Source: Propionibacteriaceae bacterium (GTDB lineage: Bacteria > Actinomycetota > Actinomycetes > Propionibacteriales > Propionibacteriaceae). Taken from it: DNA of 64,000 bases. Where the stretch lies: contig JADKFR010000007.1 in the NCBI GenBank assembly GCA_016717345.1, positions 89,852 through 153,851 of the forward strand, read 5' to 3'. The translations under genes and the position numbers were made by a program. Position 1 is the stretch's first letter; every line of letters begins with the position of its first letter. This document shows positions 18,741 to 27,225 of the stretch, in pieces. Under the pieces are notes generated by a model that had not been told where the DNA came from, ran no database searches, and saw only the letters and a program-made list of their open reading frames with translations.

Positions 18741-19757
18741 GTGTTCTACTACGTCCTCAGGCGGTTGGCCACCGTCGTGGTGATGCTGTTCCTGATCACC
18801 GCCACGACCTTCGCGTTGTTCTTCGCCTCGCCGATCGACCCGGCGCGCTACACCTGCGGCAAGAACTGCACGCCGATCATCCTGGAGGGCAACCGCAAGG
18901 CGCTCGGCTACGACCAGCCGGCGATCGTCCAGTACGGCAAGTTCATCCAGGGCCTGTTCGTCGGCCGCGAGTTCCCCGACAACGCCGAGTTGCGGGCGCA
19001 GTACCCCGAGCAGATCGTGGAATGTCCCGCGCCCTGCCTCGGCTATTCCCCCAGCCAGCACCGCACCATCAACGAGATGGTGTCCGAGGCGTGGCCCATC
19101 TCACTGTCCATCGCCATCGGCGCCTTCATCCTGTGGATGCTGATCGGTGTCGGCGGCGGCGTCGTGGCCGCCCTGAACAAAGGACGATGGCAGGACCGAG
19201 GCATCGTCGGCGCGGCGCTGATCGGGTTCTCGTTGCCCACCTTCTTCGTCGGTCTGGTGCTGTTGACCTTCCCCGCCATCAAGTGGGGTTGGCTACCCAT
19301 TCCCAGCTACGTCCCCTTCTTCGAGGACCCCGTGAACTGGGCGCTCAACCTGGTGCTGCCCTGGATCACCCTCGCCTTCTTCTTCGCGGCCAGCTACGTC
19401 CGCCTCACCCGCGCCTACATGATCGAAACCATGAGCGAGGACTACATCCGCACGGCCCGCGCGAAGGGCGTGGGCAAGTGGCAGGTGATCGTCCGGCACG
19501 GCCTGCGCGCGTCCCTCACCCCGATCGTGACTGCCGCCGGCCTCGACCTGGGCACCCTGCTGGGTGGTGCCATCATCACTGAGAGCGTCTTCTCGATGCA
19601 CGGGTTGGGCTACCTGGCGGTGCACTCGGTCACCAACATGGACCTGCCGACGATCGTCGCCCTGGTGCTCATCGTGTCGGCCTTCATCGTGCTCGCAAAT
19701 ATGGTCGTCGACATCGCCTACGGCTTCATCGACCCGAGAGTGAAACTGGCCGGATGA
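18741..19757 (+). CDS. Peptide-type ABC transporter permease (DppB/OppB)
   Basis: Permease of 338 residues. It opens with the DppB-type FYYVLRRLATVVVMLFLIT helix and has the loop TRAYMIETMSEDYIRTARAK that contacts the ATPases and the C-terminal ESVFSMHGLGYLAV. The GTG at 18741 is preferred because AAGGGAG sits 7 bp upstream and an earlier in-frame start would run through the hairpin at 18688-18720. It overlaps the next gene by 4 bp. Confidence 0.92.
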   Translation: MFYYVLRRLATVVVMLFLITATTFALFFASPIDPARYTCGKNCTPIILEGNRKALGYDQPAIVQYGKFIQGLFVGREFPDNAELRAQYPEQIVECPAPCLGYSPSQHRTINEMVSEAWPISLSIAIGAFILWMLIGVGGGVVAALNKGRWQDRGIVGAALIGFSLPTFFVGLVLLTFPAIKWGWLPIPSYVPFFEDPVNWALNLVLPWITLAFFFAASYVRLTRAYMIETMSEDYIRTARAKGVGKWQVIVRHGLRASLTPIVTAAGLDLGTLLGGAIITESVFSMHGLGYLAVHSVTNMDLPTIVALVLIVSAFIVLANMVVDIAYGFIDPRVKLAG

Positions 19758-20773
19758 ACAACTTCCTGCGCGTACGCGACCTGAAGGTCCACTTCCCCAC
19801 CGACGACGGGGTGGTCAAGGCCGTGGATGGCCTGAGCTTCAACCTCGAGAAGGGGAAGACCCTCGGCATCGTCGGGGAGTCCGGTTCCGGCAAGTCGGTC
19901 ACCTCCCTGGCCGTCATGGGGTTGCATCGGGGGTCCCGCGCCCAGCTCAGCGGGGAGATCTGGCTCGATGACCAGGACCTGCTGAAGGTCTCGGACGAAG
20001 AACTCCGCAGCCTGCGTGGCCGGAAGATGGCGATGATCTTCCAGGATCCACTCTCTGCCATGCATCCGTACTACACCGTCGGCACCCAGCTGGCCGAGGG
20101 CCTTCTGGTGCACTCGAAGGTGTCCAAGAAGGCCGCCCGCACGACGGTGATCGAGATGCTGGCACGGGTGGGCATCCCGAACCCGGACAAGCGGGTCGAC
20201 CAGTACCCGCACGAATTCTCCGGCGGCATGCGCCAGCGCGCGATGATCGCGATGGCGCTGATCAACAACCCTGAGCTGCTGATCGCCGATGAACCAACCA
20301 CCGCGCTGGACGTCACCGTCCAGGCCCAGATCCTTGACCTGATGCGCGACCTGCAGGCTGAGTTCGGTTCGGCGATCATCATGATCACCCATGACCTGGG
20401 CGTGGTGGCCGAGATCGCCGACGACGTCCTGGTGATGTACGGCGGCAAGGCCGTTGAGTACGCCGAGGTCGACGACCTCTTCCACCAACCGGACCATCCC
20501 TACACCTGGGGCCTGCTGACCTCGATGCCGCGACTCGACCGGATCACCCAGGAACGACTGATCCCGGTGGCCGGCAACCCGCCGTCGCTGATCAACATCC
20601 CACCGGGGTGCGCGTTCAACCCCCGCTGCGCCTTCCAGGAGTTCGCCGCCTGCGCCTGCAACGAGGTCGTCCCCGAACTGGCCGAGTCGTACCCCAACCA
20701 CGACTCGCGCTGTCACATCCCCGTCGCCACGCGTGCGCAGCTCTTCGCTGACAGCATCGCCCCGAGGTTGTAG
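19754..20773 (+). CDS. Peptide-type ABC transporter ATPase (DppD/OppD)
   Basis: ATPase of 339 residues with Walker A GESGSGKSVT, signature FSGGMRQRAMIAMAL, Walker B LLIADEPTTALDVT and the C-terminal oligopeptide-transporter extension carrying a Cys-rich Fe-S-type motif (CAFNPRCAFQEF, then CACNE and SRC). The ATG overlaps the permease stop by 4 bp (ATGA). It pairs with the following OppF-like ATPase. Confidence 0.93.
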   Translation: MNNFLRVRDLKVHFPTDDGVVKAVDGLSFNLEKGKTLGIVGESGSGKSVTSLAVMGLHRGSRAQLSGEIWLDDQDLLKVSDEELRSLRGRKMAMIFQDPLSAMHPYYTVGTQLAEGLLVHSKVSKKAARTTVIEMLARVGIPNPDKRVDQYPHEFSGGMRQRAMIAMALINNPELLIADEPTTALDVTVQAQILDLMRDLQAEFGSAIIMITHDLGVVAEIADDVLVMYGGKAVEYAEVDDLFHQPDHPYTWGLLTSMPRLDRITQERLIPVAGNPPSLINIPPGCAFNPRCAFQEFAACACNEVVPELAESYPNHDSRCHIPVATRAQLFADSIAPRL

Positions 20774-20781
20774 GAGAAGCC

Positions 20782-21762
20782 GTGAGCCTGCTCCAGGTAA
20801 CCGATCTGCAGAAGTACTTCCCCACCTACAGCCAGAAGCTGCTGCGCAAGGAAGGTGCCCCGGTCAAAGCGGTCGACGGGCTCAGCCTGAAGCTCGATCC
20901 CGGCGAGACCCTCGGGCTGGTGGGCGAGTCCGGCTGCGGCAAGTCGACCGCCGGACGCACCATCCTCCGCCTGCTCGATCCCACCGGGGGGAAGATCGAG
21001 TTCGAGGGCAAGGACATCACCCACGCCAAGGGCGACGAACTGCGGCGCCTGCGCCGCGACGTCCAAATGGTCTTCCAGGACCCGTACGGATCGCTGAACC
21101 CCAGGCACCCGGTCGGTGCCATCATCGCGGCCCCGTTCGAGATCCAGGGCGTCACCCCCGCCGGCGGGGTGAAGAAGGCCGTGCAGGACCTGATGGCGAG
21201 GGTGGGTCTCAACCCCGAGCACTACAACCGCTATCCGCACGAGTTCTCCGGCGGACAGCGCCAGCGGATCGGGGTCGCCCGCGCCATCGCCCTGAAGCCC
21301 AAGCTGGTGGTGTGCGACGAGCCCGTCTCGGCGCTGGATGTGTCCATCCAGGCGCAGGTGATCAACCTCCTGGAGGACATCCAGGAGGAGGAGAACCTGG
21401 CCTACGTCTTCATCGCCCATGACCTTTCGGTCGTTCGGCACATTTCCGATCGGGTGATGGTGATGTACCTGGGCCGGACGATGGAGGTGACGGATCGGGA
21501 CACCCTCTACGAGCGTCCGATGCACCCCTACACCCAGGCGCTGTTGTCGGCCGTCCCCGTTCCCGAGCCGCGCCGGGATCGGGAACGCATCCTGCTGACG
21601 GGTGACCTGCCAAGCCCGCAGAATCCCCCGTCGGGGTGTGTCTTCCGGACCCGCTGCCCCAAGGCCGAGGAACGGTGCGTGGTGGAGATCCCGCTTCCGA
21701 TCGAGATCGAGCCCGGTCATACCGTCGCCTGCCACTTCCCGGCCGCCCGCGTGGTGCTCTGA
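20782..21762 (+). CDS. Peptide-type ABC transporter ATPase (DppF/OppF)
   Basis: Second ATPase of the operon, 326 residues, with Walker A GESGCGKST, signature FSGGQRQRIGVARAI, Walker B LVVCDEPVSALDVS and the C-terminal Cys extension (CVFRTRCPKAEERC). The start is GTG 20782 with AGGAGAAG upstream. It is the last gene; the large hairpin at 21790-21831 follows. Confidence 0.93.
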   Translation: MSLLQVTDLQKYFPTYSQKLLRKEGAPVKAVDGLSLKLDPGETLGLVGESGCGKSTAGRTILRLLDPTGGKIEFEGKDITHAKGDELRRLRRDVQMVFQDPYGSLNPRHPVGAIIAAPFEIQGVTPAGGVKKAVQDLMARVGLNPEHYNRYPHEFSGGQRQRIGVARAIALKPKLVVCDEPVSALDVSIQAQVINLLEDIQEEENLAYVFIAHDLSVVRHISDRVMVMYLGRTMEVTDRDTLYERPMHPYTQALLSAVPVPEPRRDRERILLTGDLPSPQNPPSGCVFRTRCPKAEERCVVEIPLPIEIEPGHTVACHFPAARVVL

Positions 21763-21789
21763 CCCACCCTTCGGTACCCAGCCCGTCTC

Positions 21790-21831
21790 AGGTGGCAGTT
21801 GTGGCCCGTACTTGGGCCACAACTGCCACCT
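21790..21831. terminator. Perfect 18-bp stem hairpin after the peptide ABC operon
   Basis: Arms 21790-21807 and 21814-21831 are perfectly complementary over 18 bp (AGGTGGCAGTTGTGGCCC on the left) with a 6-base loop, GTACTT. It lies 27 bp after the last ABC gene and lacks a T-tract. It may be a terminator or a mobile/repetitive intergenic palindrome. Confidence 0.75.
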
Positions 21832-22011
21832 GTCGTCGGTGGTGACCCCAGAGCCCCCGATCAGGCTCCGCACAGCAAACCCACAGACCCGATTCCTAGC
21901 GTGAGTGGTGACAGCAGAAGGCTCCAAAGGCTCACCGCCCCCTCGGCAGCCGCCTGACCAGGGCGGCCAAGGTGATGCCTCACCGCTCCACCAGTAGACC
22001 GGAATCGCACC

Positions 22012-23448
22012 ATGACCCTTACGCAGGTTCGCCCCGACCAAGCTCCCCCGGCTTCAGCCGTGGCGCCCCGGCGGCTGGTACCTCGCCGCCACCCACGTGC
22101 CTCCTCCCCGCTCATCCGCGACGGCATCGGGATGGCCACCTGGCTCAGCCTGCTGGTCGTGGTCGGCCTGTGGGTCGCCGGCGGCGGCGTTCAGGATCTC
22201 ACCGGCTGGGGCAGCGGCTTGACCAGCATCGGCCGCCTGACCGGCCTGCTGTCGTCCGACCTCCTGCTGATCCAGGTGTTACTGATGGCCAGGATCCCGG
22301 TGGTCGAGCAGGCGTACGGTCAGGACGAACTCGCCGGACGCCACCGGCTGGTCGGCTTCACCTCGTTCAACCTGATGGTGGCCCACTTGGTGCTGATCAG
22401 CGCCGGCTATGCCGCGACCGCCGGGATCAACCCGTTCGTCCAGTTCTGGGAGATGGTGGTCGACTACCCCGGCATGCTGCTCGCCACCGCCGGCACCGGG
22501 TTCCTCATCCTGGTGACCGTGACCAGCATCCGCAAGGCTCGCAAGCGGCTGCGGTACGAGTCGTGGCACCTGCTCCACCTGTACGCCTACCTGGGCGTGG
22601 GGCTGGCGATACCCCACCAGTTGTGGACCGGCCAGGAGTTCCTCGCCAGCCCCGTTGCCGCCATCTACTGGTGGACGCTGTGGATCGCCGCCGCGGGCGC
22701 GGTCCTCGTCTGGCGGCTCGGCCTTCCCCTCTACCGCACGCTGCGCCACGATCTGCGAGTGAGCGCCGTCGTCCGCGAAAGCCCCGACATCATCTCGGTC
22801 TGGATGCGCGGCCGCGACCTGGATCGGCTCCCGGTGGCCTCAGGCCAGTTCTTCACGTGGCGCTTCCTCACGGGCCCGGGCTGGACCCGAGGCCACCCGT
22901 ACTCGCTCTCGGCCGCCCCCACCGGCGACACACTGCGGATCACGGTGAAGGACCTCGGTGACGGCAGTCGAGCCCTGGCGGAGGTGCCGGTCGGCACCCG
23001 GGTAGCCATCGAGGGACCGTACGGACGGCTGCACGCCGGCGCTCGGAGCCGCCCGAAGGTGACCCTGATGGGCTCGGGGATCGGCATCACCCCGCTGCGC
23101 GCGATCCTGGAGGACCTGCCCCAGCGTCCCGGGGACGTGACCGTCATCTACCGGGCGAGCACCGAGCACGACCTCGTGCTCACGCGAGAACTGGAGCAAC
23201 TCGCCACCCAGCGCGGCGCTCGACTCTTCCACGTCGTCGGGCCACGGGTGGCGGGGCGCGACAGCTGGCTGCCCCAGCAGGCCGTTCACCTCAGCGACGC
23301 CGACGCCCTGCGGCAACTGGTTCCCGATATCGCCGATCAGGACGTGTACCTCTGCGGGGCGGACGGCTGGATGGCGTCGGCGCGCACAGCGGCCCTCTCC
23401 TGCGGTGTTCCCAGCAGCCGAATCCACCTCGAACGCTTCACCTGGTGA
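22012..23448 (+). CDS. Ferric-reductase-like transmembrane FAD/NAD(P) oxidoreductase
   Basis: About 478 residues. The N-terminal half is a ferric-reductase-type six-helix membrane domain with paired histidines (AHLVLIS, ESWHLLHLYAYLGV). The C-terminal half is a ferredoxin-reductase module with FAD motif RGHPYSLSAAP and NAD(P) motif GSGIGITPLRAIL, ending CGADGWMASARTA. It should carry electrons from cytosolic NAD(P)H through heme to the outer membrane face. The next two genes encode an FMN-binding protein and the FMN-attaching enzyme ApbE, so the likely acceptor is covalently bound FMN outside the cell. Confidence 0.9.
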   Translation: MTLTQVRPDQAPPASAVAPRRLVPRRHPRASSPLIRDGIGMATWLSLLVVVGLWVAGGGVQDLTGWGSGLTSIGRLTGLLSSDLLLIQVLLMARIPVVEQAYGQDELAGRHRLVGFTSFNLMVAHLVLISAGYAATAGINPFVQFWEMVVDYPGMLLATAGTGFLILVTVTSIRKARKRLRYESWHLLHLYAYLGVGLAIPHQLWTGQEFLASPVAAIYWWTLWIAAAGAVLVWRLGLPLYRTLRHDLRVSAVVRESPDIISVWMRGRDLDRLPVASGQFFTWRFLTGPGWTRGHPYSLSAAPTGDTLRITVKDLGDGSRALAEVPVGTRVAIEGPYGRLHAGARSRPKVTLMGSGIGITPLRAILEDLPQRPGDVTVIYRASTEHDLVLTRELEQLATQRGARLFHVVGPRVAGRDSWLPQQAVHLSDADALRQLVPDIADQDVYLCGADGWMASARTAALSCGVPSSRIHLERFTW

Positions 23449-23480
23449 CCAGGTCACCCCTCGATCAGAAAGCCCTTCCC

Positions 23481-23996
23481 ATGCGACGCATCACCATGAT
23501 CATCACCAGCACCATCGCCGCGGTCGTCCTGCTGTTCAGCTACCGCACCAGCACGAACGCCACCGCCGCCAACCCGGCCACCGCCGAGGACACCACCACG
23601 CCAACCTCGGGCTCGACAGCGGGGACCACCGTCACCCCCTCCGCCACGTCCAGTTCGACGTCCAGCGACTCGAGCTCAGGCTCCAGCAGCTCGGGCTCCG
23701 CGAGTTCCAGCGCGCTCAACTCCGGCACGTTCACCGGCGATGCCGTGACCACCCGGTGGGGCGTCGTCCAGGTCCAGATCACCGTGGCCGACGGCACCAT
23801 CACCGCGGCGAAGGCCCTCCAGTACCCCAACGAGAACGGCAAGGACCAGCAGATCAACGCCTACGCCATCCCGCTGCTGAATTCTGAGGTCACCCAGGCT
23901 CAGAGCGCCGAGATCGACGCCGTCTCCGGCGCCACGGTCACCAGCAACGGCTACCTCCAGTCGCTGCAATCGGCCATCGACGCGGCCCAACAGTGA
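23481..23996 (+). CDS. Secreted FMN-binding domain protein
   Basis: Product of 171 residues with an N-terminal signal anchor (ITMIITSTIAAVVLLFSY), a Ser/Thr-rich linker (about residues 35-85) and an FMN-binding domain. The flavinylation motif appears as DAVSGATVTSNGY, where the Thr after SGA is the residue normally linked to FMN by ApbE. The ATG at 23481 removes 12 residues relative to a GTG at 23445. It sits between the reductase and apbE genes and is probably the extracytoplasmic electron carrier of the module. Confidence 0.9.
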   Translation: MRRITMIITSTIAAVVLLFSYRTSTNATAANPATAEDTTTPTSGSTAGTTVTPSATSSSTSSDSSSGSSSSGSASSSALNSGTFTGDAVTTRWGVVQVQITVADGTITAAKALQYPNENGKDQQINAYAIPLLNSEVTQAQSAEIDAVSGATVTSNGYLQSLQSAIDAAQQ

Positions 23997-24802
23997 CCGC
24001 CATGACGCTCACCTCAGACCTCGACGTGCCCCGACGGGCGTTCGTGGCCCAGATCATGGGCCTGCCGATCAGCCTCCACCTGCGAGGCCCGGGGGTCCGC
24101 ACGCCCGCCGTCGAGGCCGCAGTGGAGCGCGCCTTCAGCGCGCTCCGCGCAGACGAGGCCGTGTTCAGCCCGTGGCAGGCCGACAGCGAGATCAGCCGGA
24201 TCCAGCGGGGTGTTCTCAGCCTGGCGGACGCGTTGCCGCGGGTGCGCGAGGTCGCCCGGCTGTGTGATCGAGCATCCGCCCTGACCGGCGGCGCGTTCTC
24301 CGCGCAACTGCCCGGCCCGAACCATCAGACGGTGTTCAACCCCACCGGCCTGGTGAAGGGTTGGGCGGTCCAGCAGGCGTTCGACAACCTGCTCGCCGAT
24401 CCGGCCCTTCGCGACCACGACGCCCTGATCAACGCCGGCGGTGATATCGCCGTGCAGTGCCGGCGCACCGACACCCCGGACTGGACGGTCGCCATCGAGG
24501 ACCCCCGCGATCGGCAGCGGCCGTTGCGGACCCTGAAGCTCCGCTCCGGCGCGGTCGCCACGTCGGGGACGGCGGCCCGCGGCCGTCACATCATCGACCC
24601 GGCCACCGGAGAGCCGGTGCGCGAGGAGTTGCTGTCGGCGACCGTGATCGGGCCCGAGCTGACCTGGGCCGACGTGTACGCCACCGCGGCGTTCGTCCGT
24701 GGCCTGGGGGCGCTGACGTGGCTGGCGACCCTTCCCCACCATGTCGGTCTCCTGGTCACCGCGGACGGGACGGTGCTGACCACGGGCGGGCAGCCTGCCT
24801 GA
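23993..24802 (+). CDS. apbE: FAD:protein FMN transferase ApbE
   Basis: About 269 residues. ApbE motifs are NPTGLVKGWAVQQAF, INAGGDIAV, the TSGTAARGRHIIDPATGEP stretch and WADVYATAAFV. The enzyme moves FMN from FAD to a Thr/Ser in target proteins, here most likely the FMN-binding protein encoded just upstream, whose stop it overlaps by 4 bp (GTGA). An ATG at 24002 is an alternative start. No clear signal peptide is seen, as in several actinobacterial homologues. Confidence 0.9.
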   Translation: MTAMTLTSDLDVPRRAFVAQIMGLPISLHLRGPGVRTPAVEAAVERAFSALRADEAVFSPWQADSEISRIQRGVLSLADALPRVREVARLCDRASALTGGAFSAQLPGPNHQTVFNPTGLVKGWAVQQAFDNLLADPALRDHDALINAGGDIAVQCRRTDTPDWTVAIEDPRDRQRPLRTLKLRSGAVATSGTAARGRHIIDPATGEPVREELLSATVIGPELTWADVYATAAFVRGLGALTWLATLPHHVGLLVTADGTVLTTGGQPA

Positions 24803-24845
24803 GGACGACGGCCGAGCCCGCCGGACGACGGGTCGCCGAGGATCG

Positions 24846-26135
24846 TCAGTCGGTGGCCGCGTGGGTGGTCACCCAGAACCGCAGGCTCACCACCGCTCCC
24901 AGGACGAGCAGCGCGGAGGTCAGCAGGAACGGCCAGGTGCGGTCAATGCCGGAAAGCCAGCCGGAGATCCAGCCGAAGGGTGCGGTGGCGAGCATCACGC
25001 AGGTGCGCTGGATTGCCATCACCCGTGAGCGCTCGTCCCGGTTGACGTGCAGGGCGACGAGCGATTCGGTGAGCATGAACAGGATGCCGGCGCCGAACGC
25101 GTCCAGCACCAGGCAGACGCCCAGCAAGACATAGGTGGACCAGTCCGCCGACCCGGCCGGCGCCGGGATGACGACCAGCAGCAACTGGCCGGCCAGGTAC
25201 GCCACGAAGCCGCCCACGGTCGGTGGCTTCAGGTGTTTGGCATGGGTCAGCCAGGGAATGACGGTGAAGAAGAACAGCACCGACAACAGCGAGCGCACCA
25301 TCCAGAAGATCGGCAGCAGCGGGTCGGGCACCCCCAGTCGCTGGTTGATGACCACCTGCCAGAAGGTGCCGTTGATGAGCGTGACAGCGCTGACGATCGC
25401 CGCCAGCGCCAGGGAGAACATCGTCCCCTTCGACCGGATGATCAGGGGCAGCACCCCGCGGTACTCGGCCAGCAGCCGCCACAGGCTCACCCCCCGGGTC
25501 TGCTCGCGGCGAAGGCGCCCGATGGCGGTCTCGCTCGACCACCGGTACAGGATCACGATCTTGGCGGTCATGATCACGAACGCGTTGAGGTAGAGCAGGC
25601 GGACGGCCGGGACCAGGCCGAACTGCGACACCAGCAGGGCGGCGATCGGTGCGAAGAGCGCTGAGAACTCGGCGGCCACCTTGATCAGCGAATAGACCTT
25701 GGTGATCTCGCCGCGGTCGACGTCCTCAACCAGCAGGCAGTCCCAGGAGTTCTGGGTCACCTGCCAGGCGCCGTTGATCACCGAGGCCACCAGGAAGTAC
25801 CAGAAGTTGGCCGCCACAGCCCAGATCAGGCACGGAATCGACCACGCGACGACGTCGAAGACGGCCGTCGTCAGGCGCCTGCCCAGCTTGTCGGTGATGA
25901 CCCCACCCAGCAGGCCGAAAACGACCTGGGAGAGCATCGAGATGGACGCCAGCAGCCCGATCTGCTGGTCCCCCAGCCCGAGCGCCAGCATGAAGACGGA
26001 CGCGTACGGCAGCACGAGCATCATCGAGAGCCCCCACATGGGCTCGGTGTAGACGCAGGCGCGCCCGTTGCCCCGTAGCCCGAGCAGGCTGGTCATCAGG
26101 GGATTGCGGACGCGCGGCACCCGATCAGTTAACAC
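24846..26135 (-). CDS. MFS transporter of unknown substrate
   Basis: Membrane carrier of about 429 residues with some 12 helices. Visible landmarks are NPLMTSLLGLRGNGRACVYTEPMWG at the start (listed by ends only as NPLMTSL and YTEPMWG), the loop GGVITDKLGRRLTTAVFDV and ESLVALHVNRDERSRVM. The start is uncertain: GTG 26135, GTG 26120 and ATG 26096 are all in frame. It is convergent with apbE and followed upstream by the sixA-like gene on the same strand. No substrate can be proposed. Confidence 0.8.
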   Translation of the reverse strand: MLTDRVPRVRNPLMTSLLGLRGNGRACVYTEPMWGLSMMLVLPYASVFMLALGLGDQQIGLLASISMLSQVVFGLLGGVITDKLGRRLTTAVFDVVAWSIPCLIWAVAANFWYFLVASVINGAWQVTQNSWDCLLVEDVDRGEITKVYSLIKVAAEFSALFAPIAALLVSQFGLVPAVRLLYLNAFVIMTAKIVILYRWSSETAIGRLRREQTRGVSLWRLLAEYRGVLPLIIRSKGTMFSLALAAIVSAVTLINGTFWQVVINQRLGVPDPLLPIFWMVRSLLSVLFFFTVIPWLTHAKHLKPPTVGGFVAYLAGQLLLVVIPAPAGSADWSTYVLLGVCLVLDAFGAGILFMLTESLVALHVNRDERSRVMAIQRTCVMLATAPFGWISGWLSGIDRTWPFLLTSALLVLGAVVSLRFWVTTHAATD

Positions 26136-26174
26136 CGGCCGAGCGCGCCGTCGGGAATCGTGCCCGACTCTGGG

Positions 26175-26648
26175 CTACCGGGCCCCTGGAAGCAGGATCG
26201 AGTCGACGCTGAAACCGGCTCCAGCGGGCTTCGGCACCAGCTTCACCACGCCGGCATTGTGGAAGCGGACGACCTGGGCCCCCTCGTCGCCGGCGATCAG
26301 GAGGGAGGCGAGCCTCTCCAGAAAGGGCAGGTGCCCCACCAGCGCGATCGCCCCCGCGGGGTTCCGCTGCCCTTCGCCTTTGAGCCAGTTCGCGGTGGCG
26401 GTCACCCGATCGGACGGGTCGAGGCCGGCGCGGGCCACCACCTCGGCACCCAGTGCCGCCCCCAGAATGATCGCGGTCTGCTCGGCTCGCAGCTTGCCGC
26501 TGTGCACGCACACCCCGGCCCGCTCCCCGCCGGCGGCCAGGCGCGCGGCGACGTCCTCCACAGCGGCGCGGCCGGCCGCGGTGAGGGGTCGCTGCGGGTC
26601 TTCCGCCTCGGAGGTCGCCGCGCCGTGCTGCACCAGGTAGACGTCCAC
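26175..26648 (-). CDS. sixA: SixA-type histidine phosphatase
   Basis: Small phosphoglycerate-mutase-fold phosphatase of 157 residues. The catalytic motif reads VYLVQHGAAT (QHG in place of RHG, usual in SixA proteins), with VHSGKLRAEQTA and the second catalytic His in ALVGHLPFLERL. The GTG at 26648 follows GGAGCAGGG. SixA removes phosphate from phospho-histidine proteins such as HPt domains or phosphocarrier proteins; the target here is unknown. Confidence 0.85.
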   Translation of the reverse strand: MDVYLVQHGAATSEAEDPQRPLTAAGRAAVEDVAARLAAGGERAGVCVHSGKLRAEQTAIILGAALGAEVVARAGLDPSDRVTATANWLKGEGQRNPAGAIALVGHLPFLERLASLLIAGDEGAQVVRFHNAGVVKLVPKPAGAGFSVDSILLPGAR

Positions 26649-26785
26649 CCCTGCTCCTTCGCTCTCAGGCCCGGGCGTCCCGAAGCCTGGTGTCACGCTA
26701 CCCTCGCGCCCGCCCGCCACGGGCCGGAACGCACGTCACCCGCCGACCCGGGAGAATCCCGGGCGGCGGGTGACGGAGAGTGGGA

Positions 26786-26929
26786 TCAGGCGAAGACGCT
26801 CACCCCGCCGGGCCCCACGAGCAGCCCGACGACGATCAACACGATGCCCCACAGCATCTGTCCCTTGACCAGGGAGAAGATGCCGGAGACCACGAGAACT
26901 GCGGCCAGAATCCATAACAACGTAGCCAT
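26786..26929 (-). CDS. GPGG-motif small hydrophobic membrane protein
   Basis: A 47-residue protein with two hydrophobic stretches (about residues 4-18 and 24-38) ending VGPGGVSVFA, the motif that names this actinobacterial small-protein family. The ATG at 26929 has a textbook AAAGGAG 6 bp upstream. It lies 32 bp downstream of csbD, so it is probably cotranscribed from the SigB/SigF-type promoter at 27179-27203. Function is unknown; the setting suggests a stress role. Confidence 0.85.
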   Translation of the reverse strand: MATLLWILAAVLVVSGIFSLVKGQMLWGIVLIVVGLLVGPGGVSVFA

Positions 26930-26961
26930 GGCTACTCCTTTCGATGGTTGATGAGGTGGTC

Positions 26962-27144
26962 CTACTTCAACTCATCCGAGATGTCGTCCTTGAGACGTTC
27001 GGCGGCCTGCTTCACGTCGGCCGCTGCCTGCTCGGCCCGCCCTTCAGCCTGCAGAGCCGGGTCGTCGGTGACCTTCCCCCAGCCCTCCTTGAGCTTGCCC
27101 TTGGCCTCTTGAGCCGCGTTCTTGAGCTTGTCGTCGAAACCCAT
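26962..27144 (-). CDS. CsbD family stress-response protein
   Basis: A 60-residue, highly charged helical protein (MGFDDKLKNAAQEAKGKLKE, then GWGKVTDDPALQAEGRAEQA) of the CsbD family, whose members are induced by SigB in Bacillus. An AGGAGGAA ribosome binding site precedes the ATG. A consensus SigB/SigF promoter lies 35-60 bp upstream. The molecular role of CsbD proteins is not known. Confidence 0.93.
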   Translation of the reverse strand: MGFDDKLKNAAQEAKGKLKEGWGKVTDDPALQAEGRAEQAAADVKQAAERLKDDISDELK

Positions 27145-27178
27145 GATTCCTCCTGTGATAGTTCGGTATGCCTTACTG

Positions 27179-27203
27179 ATACCCGCGGTACCGGGTTCTA
27201 AAC
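27179..27203 (-). promoter_or_regulatory. SigB/SigF-type promoter of csbD
   Basis: On the minus strand the sequence reads GTTT, 15 bases, GGGTAT, an exact match to the SigB/SigF consensus (GTTT-N14-16-GGGTAT). It faces csbD and lies just downstream of a sigma gene of the same class. Confidence 0.85.
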
Positions 27204-27225
27204 CTCAACCCCGTCAGGTCGTCGT

